Assembly (NCBI GenBank): GCA_021158845.1
Contig: JAGGSY010000008.1
Location: forward strand, 1-12,845
Source of the DNA: Caldisericia bacterium
GTDB lineage: Bacteria > Caldisericota > Caldisericia > B22-G15
DNA: 12,845 bases
Direction of reading: 5' to 3'
Below the pieces are notes generated by a model, which was not told the DNA's origin, did not search any database, and saw only the letters and a program-made list of their open reading frames with translations. Positions 6,706-12,461 of this stretch are shown piece by piece. Each line of letters starts with the position of its first letter. The stretch's first letter is position 1. The position numbers were made by a program, and so were the translations under genes.

Positions 6706-7720
6706 GAGAGAAGCACTCCTATATGAGAAACTTGATAAAAACAGGGTAAGATGCAATCTCTGTTATAGAAGATGTATTCTTAAAGATGGTCAGGTTGGTC
6801 TTTGTGGCGTTAGGAAAAATGAAGGAGGGAAATTATACACCTTAATATATGGTGTTGTTTCATCCATTGCCCTTGACCCAATAGAGAAGAAGCCACTCTT
6901 TCATTTCTATCCAAAGAGTCTTGCCCTGTCTCTTGGAACATGGGGATGTAACTTCAGATGTCTTCACTGCCAGAACTGGGAAATCTCCTATGAAAAGTTA
7001 ACAGAAGAAACACTATCAATGAGTAAACTTATCTCTCCAGAAGAACTGATAAAAATTGCTCAACGCTACAACGCAGGTGGGATTGCCTTCACCTACAATG
7101 AACCCACAATCTGGTTTGAATACACCCTTGATGGTTCAAAACTTGCAAAGAAGAATGGTTTATACACTGTTTATGTTACAAATGGTTCAATAACCTCTGA
7201 AGGACTCCAGCTTATCTCTCCATATCTTGATGCCATGAGTATAGATATAAAGGCTTTCTGGGAAAGTTCTTTTAAAAAGATAACAGGTGTTAAAGGGGTG
7301 AAGAATATACTGGAAAGAAGTGTAGAGGCAAAGAAGATGGGAATACATGTTGAGATTGTAACCAATGTTATCCCCACAATAAATGATTCACCAAAGGAAA
7401 TGGAGGAACTTGCCCTATGGATAAGGGATAATCTCGGAAAAAAGACTCCATGGCATATTACAAGATTCTATCCCTACCTTAAACTATCTCATCTTCCTCC
7501 AACGCCTGTTAAAACATTGGAGAAGATAAGAGAGATAGGGGAGAGGGTGGGGCTTCAGTTTGTGTATATTGGAAATGTCCTTGGTCATCCATACGAAAAC
7601 ACCTACTGCCCTAACTGTAAGAGTCTTGTTGTAAGAAGACTTGGATATGAAATTTCAGAATATCATGTAAAAAATGGGAAGTGTGAGTTTTGTGGAGAAG
7701 ACTTAAATATTCGGGAATAA
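6695..7720 (+). CDS. amrS: AmmeMemoRadiSam system radical-SAM enzyme (AmrS-like)
   Basis: A 341-residue radical-SAM protein, formerly annotated as a pyruvate formate-lyase activating enzyme homologue. The N-terminal cysteine knuckle is C20, C23, C27 and C37 ('CNLCYRRCILKDGQVGLCGVR'). The radical-SAM cluster motif is C85-x3-C89-x2-C92 ('GCNFRCLHCQN'), followed by 'GGIAFTYNEPTIWFEY'. A C-terminal zinc-ribbon has C305, C308, C330 and C333. This domain order is typical of AmrS, which occurs with AMMECR1- and Memo-domain proteins in a system of unsettled function. Neither partner is encoded in this window. It overlaps nfnB by 11 bases with only a weak SD (agagaag), suggesting coupled translation. 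A glycyl-radical activase is less likely because no glycyl-radical enzyme is adjacent. Confidence 0.85.
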   Translation: MEYKREALLYEKLDKNRVRCNLCYRRCILKDGQVGLCGVRKNEGGKLYTLIYGVVSSIALDPIEKKPLFHFYPKSLALSLGTWGCNFRCLHCQNWEISYEKLTEETLSMSKLISPEELIKIAQRYNAGGIAFTYNEPTIWFEYTLDGSKLAKKNGLYTVYVTNGSITSEGLQLISPYLDAMSIDIKAFWESSFKKITGVKGVKNILERSVEAKKMGIHVEIVTNVIPTINDSPKEMEELALWIRDNLGKKTPWHITRFYPYLKLSHLPPTPVKTLEKIREIGERVGLQFVYIGNVLGHPYENTYCPNCKSLVVRRLGYEISEYHVKNGKCEFCGEDLNIRE

Positions 7721-8667
7721 TTATAGTAATTCTCATCGTCTCTTTCCTTCCCTCATGTAGTCCAAATATGGTTACAAAGAAGGGACTGTATCTTGGCACA
7801 TTTCTTACATTCTCCATTGATTCAGCACATTCTTATGTGTACAGCAAAGTTTCTAAAATTCTTAATAACATAGATAGGAAGTTTAGTAGATTTAATAAAG
7901 AATCTATTGTTTACAGAATAAACAATAAAAAGGGAGAATGGGTTAAAGTTGATAAGGAGTTTATAGATGTACTTAAATTCTCCATTCACATGAATGAAAT
8001 TTCTTATGGAGCTTTCGATCCAATTCTTGGCGAGGTGGAGAGTGCATGGGGATTCTACGATGGAAACTATAGAGTTCCATCTGAGGAAGAGTTGAAAGAG
8101 TTAAGGAATGGAACTAATATAAAAAATATTATGATAGACGAAGAGAGAGAAAGAGTAAAGATAATAGATGGAGAACTTGATTTTGGAGGACTTGTTAAAG
8201 GGTATGCTTTAGATTTAATCAAAAATCTACTTGAAAAGGAGAAAGTTAAAAGGTGTGTGGTGAATCTTGGTGGAAACATACTCGTTTTTGGAGATAAAAA
8301 TGAGGGATTTAAAATTGGAATAAGACACCCAAGAGAGAGTGGCATTATTGAAAAGATAAGGATTTTTAGTGGTACTGTTGCCACCTCTGGAGACTATGAA
8401 AACTACTTCATAAAGGATGGGGTAAGGTATCACCACATAATAGATCCCTCTACATTGAAACCAGCAAAGAGTGGAGTTATTGAGGTAACTGTGATAAGCG
8501 AAGATGGAATGCTGGGGGATGCTCTATCAACAACTCTATTTGTGTTGGGTATAGAAAAGGGAGAGGAGTTTCTTAAAGGAAAATACCCACAGGTTAAAGC
8601 AATTATTGTTGATGAGGGGTTGAACAAACATTTCATCAATGGAGCAATGGATCTTACTGTGCCGTGA
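7690..8667 (+). CDS. apbE: ApbE-type FAD:protein FMN transferase lipoprotein
   Basis: A 325-residue ApbE enzyme that would attach FMN from FAD to serine or threonine of exported redox proteins, on the outer face of the cytoplasmic membrane. The N-terminus has a basic stretch (RRLK), a hydrophobic core and a lipobox L20-P-S-C23, so it is a lipoprotein. Motifs are 'YGAFDPILGEVESAWGF' (106-122), 'LDFGGLVKGYALD', 'VNLGGNILVFG', 'GTVATSGDYENYF', 'HHIIDPST' (248-255) and 'GDALSTTLFVLG' (D277 near the metal site). The start is TTG 7690: an in-frame stop lies two codons upstream (7684), and the next ATG (7768) would remove the signal peptide. It overlaps amrS by 31 bases. No FMN-acceptor domain (RnfG/NqrC-like) is seen in the window. 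Confidence 0.88.
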   Translation: MWRRLKYSGIIIVILIVSFLPSCSPNMVTKKGLYLGTFLTFSIDSAHSYVYSKVSKILNNIDRKFSRFNKESIVYRINNKKGEWVKVDKEFIDVLKFSIHMNEISYGAFDPILGEVESAWGFYDGNYRVPSEEELKELRNGTNIKNIMIDEERERVKIIDGELDFGGLVKGYALDLIKNLLEKEKVKRCVVNLGGNILVFGDKNEGFKIGIRHPRESGIIEKIRIFSGTVATSGDYENYFIKDGVRYHHIIDPSTLKPAKSGVIEVTVISEDGMLGDALSTTLFVLGIEKGEEFLKGKYPQVKAIIVDEGLNKHFINGAMDLTVP

Positions 8668-9011
8668 AGCCATACGATAGGATTTTATTAATATTAATTA
8701 TCATTTTACTTTTAATCTCCGTTGTTTTATTCTTAAATAAAAAAGAGGGAGAATTTCTATTTATAAAAACAGACTCTGGAATTAAAAGGTATCCCCTAAA
8801 TCAGGAGACTATTATAACTGTAAAGGGAAGAATAGGAGAAGCCAAGATAGAAATTAAAGATGGGAAAGCGAGGTTTCTTCATTCTCCGTGTAAGAAAAAG
8901 ATATGTGAAAAGAGGGGATGGATCTCAAAGGAGGGAGAGTATGCAATATGCATTCCAAATGGAGTTTTTATATGGATTGGAGGAGATGATTTAGATGCAA
9001 TCTCAGAATAG
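8664..9011 (+). CDS. Membrane-anchored NusG domain II protein
   Basis: A 115-residue protein with one N-terminal membrane segment (about residues 7-24) and an external domain of the NusG-domain-II family. Its signature is 'SPCKKKICEKRGWISKEGEYAICIPN' in pieces: C76 and C81 in the SPCxxxIC element, W86, and C96 in 'YAICIPN'. This is not the transcription factor NusG, since KOW and NGN domains are absent. Such proteins regularly lie beside ApbE and Gx-family membrane proteins in Firmicutes and other anaerobes; in the Listeria flavin-based electron-transfer locus this position is held, as I recall, by EetA. The start is GTG 8664, overlapping the apbE stop as GTGA. There is no clear SD, so re-initiation after apbE is likely. 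It overlaps the next gene by 17 bases. Confidence 0.82.
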   Translation: MKPYDRILLILIIILLLISVVLFLNKKEGEFLFIKTDSGIKRYPLNQETIITVKGRIGEAKIEIKDGKARFLHSPCKKKICEKRGWISKEGEYAICIPNGVFIWIGGDDLDAISE

Positions 9012-9531
9012 GATAAGGAAACTTACGATACTCTCTTTGGTGCTTGCATCAGGAATCGCTTTGAATCTTGTTGAGCCTCCCTTCCTTTTCTTTCTTGCAC
9101 CTGGGATAAAGATCGGTTTCTCAAATATTGCAACACTATTTGCCCTATACTACTTTGGAGGGGTTGAAGCAATCTTGATAGGAGCTTTAAGACCTATCAT
9201 AGTCTCCCTTATAAAAGGAAACATTTTTACACTGGAATTTATATTAAGCTTTTCAGGTTCTGTCTCTGCGGCAATTCTTATGCTTATTTTTAAAAAGATG
9301 GGGGATAAGAAAATCTCAATAAAGGGGGTAAGTATCATTGGTGGAATTACACACAATTTAGTACAATTTGTGGTGATATACATTATGACTCTAAACAAAC
9401 TACTCCTTTTTTACCTTCCGTTGCTCTTGTTTTTTGGTGGAGTGAGCGGATTTATAATAGGATTGATTACACAGTTTCTAATTAACAGGGTAAAGAAGTT
9501 TGAGGATGAGGAAAAACTTACTCCCTGGTAA
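8995..9531 (+). CDS. Gx transporter family membrane protein
   Basis: A 178-residue integral membrane protein with about five to six hydrophobic segments. It carries the family features 'LNLVEPPFLFFLAPGIKIGFSNIATLFALYYFG' (in parts, residues about 23-55) and 'HNLVQF'. It is often annotated as heptaprenyl diphosphate synthase component I, but the all-membrane, S-component-like layout fits a small-molecule transporter better. The adjacency to ApbE and NusG-II is the conserved arrangement in which the homologue is called EetB in extracellular electron transfer loci. The substrate here is unknown; a quinone precursor or flavin-like molecule is only a guess. An SD (ggaggag, 8979-8985) supports ATG 8995. 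It overlaps maf by 26 bases. Confidence 0.8.
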   Translation: MQSQNRIRKLTILSLVLASGIALNLVEPPFLFFLAPGIKIGFSNIATLFALYYFGGVEAILIGALRPIIVSLIKGNIFTLEFILSFSGSVSAAILMLIFKKMGDKKISIKGVSIIGGITHNLVQFVVIYIMTLNKLLLFYLPLLLFFGGVSGFIIGLITQFLINRVKKFEDEEKLTPW

Positions 9532-10078
9532 AATAGTGCTTGTCTCATCTTCTCCAAGAAGAAGGGAAATTCTATCCCTCTTCTTTAAAGTTGAAGTTGT
9601 AAGACCCTGTGTAGAGGAAGTAATATGTGAAAATCCACTGGACATGGTGATAAAAAATTCAAAAATTAAAGCTCTATCCATCAGAGGGAGAGATGGAGTT
9701 ATTGTATCTGGAGATACAGTAGTGGTTTACAAAGGGAAAATACTTGGAAAACCTAAAAATAGGTTAGATGCAGAAGAAGTGCTCTCTCTTCTCTCTGGAA
9801 AATGGCACGAGGTGTATTCAGGTTTTTTCTTCACAGTCTCTGGAAAAACTGGAGAAGGTTTTTCTAAGACATATGTTAAGTTTAAAGATTTGAGAAAAAG
9901 TGAGATAATAGAATATATAGAGACAGGTGAACCAATGGATAAAGCTGGTGCCTACGCTATTCAAGGGAAAGGGTCAGTTTTTATTGAGAAGATTGAGGGC
10001 TGCTATTTTACAGTGGTTGGATTTCCTGTGGTAAAATTTATAAAGAGATTAAAGGAGGTTCTAATTGAGAATTCCTAA
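9506..10078 (+). CDS. maf: Maf-family nucleotide pyrophosphatase
   Basis: A 190-residue Maf protein, a nucleoside-triphosphate pyrophosphatase that removes non-canonical or house-cleaning nucleotides (dTTP/UTP and modified forms in the YhdE group). The N-terminal 'VLVSSSPRRREIL' (11-23) is the phosphate-binding signature, D70 in 'VSGDTVV' is the catalytic acid, 'GKPKN' follows, and 'DKAGAYAIQGKG' plus 'IEGCYFTVVGFP' complete the family pattern. The last two elements favour the Maf/YhdE type over the m7GTP-directed YceF type. I prefer ATG 9506 (aaagaag SD at 9493-9498) to the in-frame TTG 9500. The maf-minC order is also seen in the Bacillus maf-mreBCD-minCD region. It overlaps minC by 14 bases. 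Confidence 0.88.
   Translation: MRKNLLPGKIVLVSSSPRRREILSLFFKVEVVRPCVEEVICENPLDMVIKNSKIKALSIRGRDGVIVSGDTVVVYKGKILGKPKNRLDAEEVLSLLSGKWHEVYSGFFFTVSGKTGEGFSKTYVKFKDLRKSEIIEYIETGEPMDKAGAYAIQGKGSVFIEKIEGCYFTVVGFPVVKFIKRLKEVLIENS
10051..10059 (+). promoter_or_regulatory. Strong ribosome binding site that fixes the minC TTG start
   Basis: aaaggaggt inside the end of maf lies five bases before TTG 10065. No ATG or GTG is near the right spacing, so TTG is the supported start. Confidence 0.75.
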
Positions 10079-10694
10079 AAATGCAGTGATTCTAAAAGGA
10101 ACAAAGGAAGGAGTGTTTGCTTACCTTAACCTATCGTATTCGTTTAGGACAATTTTAAAGGCTCTTGAAAAGAAGCTCTCAGAGAGAGAAGAGTTTTTTA
10201 AAGGGGGTAATATTAAATTTATATCTGTTGGAGGAGACCTTAAAGATGAAGAGATGGAGGATATCTCCACCCTTCTTAAGAATAAATTTGACATATCTGT
10301 AGAATTCCAGATAAAGAAAAGAGACGAAAAGATACCAGAATCTCTTTCCGAAGGAACAGGGTCAGGAAATTTTAAGGTTGTTAGGAGGAAAATAAGGTCA
10401 GGTCAGTCTATAAGTTTTAGTGGAAATCTTATACTTATTGGTGATCTCAATCCAGGTGGAGAGATAAGAGTGGGAGGAAGTCTGTTTGTTTTTGGTTCAT
10501 TAAGGGGAAGTGTTTTTGCTGGAGAGAAGACAGGGAAAGATGCCATAGTTGTAGCCTCCCGAATGAAACCTGAGAGACTTCAGATTGGAGATTTTGTATT
10601 GGAGAATAAAAATAGTAAGAGAAGGGATACCATTTCTGTTGCTTTGGTTGAGAATGAAGAGATAAAGATCTATCCATACAAGAAGTTATTATGA
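10065..10694 (+). CDS. minC: Septum site-determining protein MinC
   Basis: A 209-residue MinC, an inhibitor of FtsZ ring assembly away from midcell. The N-terminal FtsZ-acting domain (about 1-100) is weakly conserved. The C-terminal beta-helix domain (from about 105) is clear: 'RSGQSISFSGNLILIGDLNPGGEI' in pieces (R111-S-G-Q114 onward), then 'GGSLFVFGSLRGSVFAG' and 'DAIVVASRMKPERLQIGDF'. This domain normally dimerises and binds MinD. No MinD or MinE gene is next to it; a PEGA lipoprotein follows instead with an ATGA overlap. MinD may be elsewhere in the genome. TTG start chosen from the strong SD. I am sure of the family and less sure of a working Min system. Confidence 0.87.
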   Translation: MRIPKNAVILKGTKEGVFAYLNLSYSFRTILKALEKKLSEREEFFKGGNIKFISVGGDLKDEEMEDISTLLKNKFDISVEFQIKKRDEKIPESLSEGTGSGNFKVVRRKIRSGQSISFSGNLILIGDLNPGGEIRVGGSLFVFGSLRGSVFAGEKTGKDAIVVASRMKPERLQIGDFVLENKNSKRRDTISVALVENEEIKIYPYKKLL

Positions 10695-11608
10695 AAAAAA
10701 CAATTTTAATTTTAGCCATCATAACTTTGATTTCACTCTTTCTCATCTCTTGTGGTTCTGGAAAAGGTAAACTGCATGTGGAGTCTTTCCCTGACAAATC
10801 AGATGTTTACATAGATGGAGTTAAGGTTGGAGTTACCACATTAGATATAAGTGTAGATGTGGGAGAACACACTGTAGAGGTTAAAAGAGAGGGATACAAA
10901 ACATGGAAAAAAACCATACAGATAAGGAGAGGAAAGGAAACAGACATTATCGCAAATCTCGAAAAAGCCCTTGGTTTTATAGAGGTAGAGACAAATCCAG
11001 AAGGAGCAGAGGTCTTTGTGGATGGAGAAAGTAGGGGATTTACTCCTGTTAAAATAGATGGTTTAACCATAGGAAAACACAAAATCCTGATTAAAAAAAG
11101 TGGATACAAAAGTATTGAGAGAGAGGTTGAAGTTAAAGAGGAGGGTGTGTCTATAAGTGAGGTGCTGGAGGAAGGTTTTGGGGATATAATTATAACATCA
11201 AGACCAAAAAGAGCAAAAGTGATCTTTGATGGAGAAGAGAAAGGAGAGACCCCACTTTCAATAAATGATGTTCCCTTAGGAAAGCATTGGGTAACACTTA
11301 AAAAATTAGGTTATGAAGAATTGACAAAGGCAATAAGTGTAAATATGGGAATAAATAAGTATGAATTTGAACTTGTTGAGATAAACCACACATTGGTTAT
11401 ATACAGTGAACCAGAGGGAGCAAAGGTTTACCTAAATGATACTTTAAAAGGTATAACGCCACTTGAGATAAGAAACCTTGTGCCAGAAAAAACTTATAAA
11501 TTAAAGTTGGAGCTTGAAGGATACTTACCTTATATTACAGAGATAAAGATGCCTAAGGATGGTTCAATTTTTCTTCCTACAGTGAAACTAATGAAATTAA
11601 ACCCGTGA
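10691..11608 (+). CDS. PEGA-repeat lipoprotein
   Basis: A 305-residue exported protein. The signal peptide ends in the lipobox L18-I-S-C21. The rest is four tandem PEGA domains of about 67 residues, starting near residues 27, 95, 163 and 232. Each has a 'NPEGAEVFVDGE'-like strand-turn, a 'TPL' element and a 'GYK' turn. Variants of the naming motif are PDKS, PEGA, PKRA and PEGA, so repeats 2 and 4 are canonical and 1 and 3 have diverged. PEGA domains occur in surface or cell-envelope proteins and are thought to mediate protein-protein or wall contacts; no enzymatic function is expected. It overlaps minC by ATGA and has a weak aagaag SD. It is the last gene of the long overlapping operon; no hairpin follows and the gap to acp is only 36 bases. 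Confidence 0.85.
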   Translation: MKKTILILAIITLISLFLISCGSGKGKLHVESFPDKSDVYIDGVKVGVTTLDISVDVGEHTVEVKREGYKTWKKTIQIRRGKETDIIANLEKALGFIEVETNPEGAEVFVDGESRGFTPVKIDGLTIGKHKILIKKSGYKSIEREVEVKEEGVSISEVLEEGFGDIIITSRPKRAKVIFDGEEKGETPLSINDVPLGKHWVTLKKLGYEELTKAISVNMGINKYEFELVEINHTLVIYSEPEGAKVYLNDTLKGITPLEIRNLVPEKTYKLKLELEGYLPYITEIKMPKDGSIFLPTVKLMKLNP

Positions 11609-11614
11609 TATAAT
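11606..11614 (+). promoter_or_regulatory. Extended -10 promoter candidate for the carrier protein gene
   Basis: TGaTATAAT is an exact extended -10 match. Its TGA is the stop codon of the PEGA gene (11606-11608). A start near 11621 gives a short leader with the ggagg SD at 11633-11637. No clear -35 is visible. Confidence 0.5.
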
Positions 11615-11644
11615 GAGTTTAAGATCAAAAAAGGAGGATGGACG

Positions 11645-11896
11645 ATGGACAGAAATGAGATCAGAGAAAAGATAATTGACATTCTTATAAATGGAGTTCA
11701 TGTTAATAGAAGAAGACTTGAGGGAAAGGAAAACCCTGATTTTATAAAGGACCTTGAGATGGACTCATTGAGCCTCCTTGAACTTGTTGAAAGGGTGGAG
11801 AAGGAGTTTAATATAGAGATTGAGGATGAGGAATTAGAAACCCTCTCAGATATGGAGAGTGTGGTCAATTTTATTGAAACAAAAATAAAAAAATAG
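11645..11896 (+). CDS. Acyl carrier protein-like protein
   Basis: An 83-residue acidic helical protein of the phosphopantetheine-carrier family. The attachment serine is S41 in 'LEMDSLSLLELVERVEKEF' (normal form: GxDSL), followed by 'IEIEDEELETLSDMESVVNFI', the usual helix III-IV region. It is a free-standing carrier with no fatty-acid, polyketide or amino-acid ligase gene beside it, so it could be the housekeeping AcpP or a specialised carrier. The glycine before DSL is replaced by methionine, which departs from typical AcpP. It has its own promoter candidate and a strong SD (aaggagga). Its stop codon lies in a hairpin shared with the convergent hsp20 gene. Confidence 0.85.
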   Translation: MDRNEIREKIIDILINGVHVNRRRLEGKENPDFIKDLEMDSLSLLELVERVEKEFNIEIEDEELETLSDMESVVNFIETKIKK

Positions 11897-11914
11897 GGTG
11901 CTTTCTGCACCCTA
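11894..11914. terminator. Shared hairpin between acp and hsp20; terminator on the - strand
   Basis: Perfect eight-base inverted repeat tagggtgc (11894-11901) / gcacccta (11907-11914), loop of five bases. Read on the - strand it is followed at once by seven T's (from 11893 down), a strong intrinsic terminator for hsp20. On the + strand an A-run precedes it and no T-run follows, so termination of acp there is less certain. Confidence 0.78.
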
Positions 11915-12367
11915 AAGTTCAATCTTTTTAACCTTTTTCTTTGCCTCTTCCTTCTTTGGAATCTTTATTTCAAGAATACCCTTGTCAAATTTAGCATTTG
12001 CCTTGTCTGGTTCTACCTCTATAGGAAGCGGTATAATCCTTTCAAACCTTCCAAATGATATCTCTTTTCTATAGTAATTCTCCTTTTTTACTTCAGTTTC
12101 TTCTTTCTTTTCTCCTTTAATATGAACACTATCCTCAGTTACTGTAACTTCAAGATCCTTCTTATCTATACCAGGAAGTTCTGCTTTAAGTATTACATCA
12201 TTCTCAGTTTCATATAAGTCCACTCTTGGTTGCCAAATCATGGGTTCTTTCCCTCTCCTTCTTCTTGGAGAGAGGAAATCAGTAAAGAGTCTGTCTATCT
12301 CCTCATGAAGTGATTCTATTTCAGGAAAGACATCAAAGTCCCATGGTTCCCATCTTCTGAGTGCCAT
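11912..12367 (-). CDS. Hsp20 small heat-shock protein
   Basis: A 151-residue alpha-crystallin-type chaperone that binds unfolding proteins without ATP. The N-terminal arm (1 to about 43) begins 'MALRRWEPWDFDVFPEIESL'. The crystallin domain begins at 'WQPRVDLYETENDVILKAEL' and ends with the conserved 'AKFDKGILEIKIPKK' (A-x3-x-GIL type). The tail 'VKKIEL' could supply the usual I-x-I/V-like contact, though here as I-x-L. The start codon is ATG 12367: the aaaggaggtg SD at 12374-12383 is correctly spaced for it, while ATG 12373 and GTG 12376 lie too close to the SD. A near-consensus promoter lies upstream. It is convergent with acp, and their stop codons share one hairpin. Confidence 0.93.
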   Translation of the reverse strand: MALRRWEPWDFDVFPEIESLHEEIDRLFTDFLSPRRRRGKEPMIWQPRVDLYETENDVILKAELPGIDKKDLEVTVTEDSVHIKGEKKEETEVKKENYYRKEISFGRFERIIPLPIEVEPDKANAKFDKGILEIKIPKKEEAKKKVKKIEL

Positions 12368-12373
12368 ACCCAT

Positions 12374-12383
12374 CACCTCCTTT
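12374..12383 (-). promoter_or_regulatory. Ribosome binding site that decides the hsp20 start
   Basis: On the - strand this reads aaaggaggtg, eight bases (from ggagg) before ATG 12367. Its closeness to ATG 12373 and its overlap with GTG 12376 argue against those longer starts. Confidence 0.75.
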
Positions 12384-12410
12384 CCTGAAGATTTATATTT
12401 TTCAATTATT

Positions 12411-12438
12411 ATTATAATAAATTATAAAAATTTGTCAA
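12411..12438 (-). promoter_or_regulatory. Consensus sigma-70 promoter for hsp20
   Basis: On the - strand, TTGACA (12438-12433) and TATAAT (12416-12411) are both perfect, separated by 16 bases. Transcription would begin near 12404, giving a leader of about 37 bases. No CIRCE-like inverted repeat was seen, so a housekeeping sigma factor without HrcA is suggested. Confidence 0.75.
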
Positions 12439-12445
12439 GAGGTTG

Positions 12446-12454
12446 TGGTATTAT
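12446..12454 (+). promoter_or_regulatory. Possible extended -10 for the radical-SAM gene
   Basis: TGgTATTAT fits an extended -10 with one mismatch. It would start transcription around 12461, at or just before the ATG 12462, giving a leaderless message. A second TATAAT on the + strand at 12413-12418, overlapping the hsp20 -10, is an alternative with a 37-base leader. Confidence 0.3.
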
Positions 12455-12461
12455 TATCTTA

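Noticed and set aside
6079..6716. Two - strand open frames of about 150 codons inside nfnB
   Set aside because: They overlap each other and the NADPH-binding region of nfnB; composition is typical of antisense shadows.
10691..11608. DNA tandem repeats in the PEGA gene
   Set aside because: The four repeats are visible only at protein level; their DNA has diverged and gives no sign of recent duplication.
12377..12461. CIRCE-type heat-shock operator upstream of hsp20
   Set aside because: No TTAGCACTC-like inverted repeat is present; only AT-rich promoter sequence is seen.
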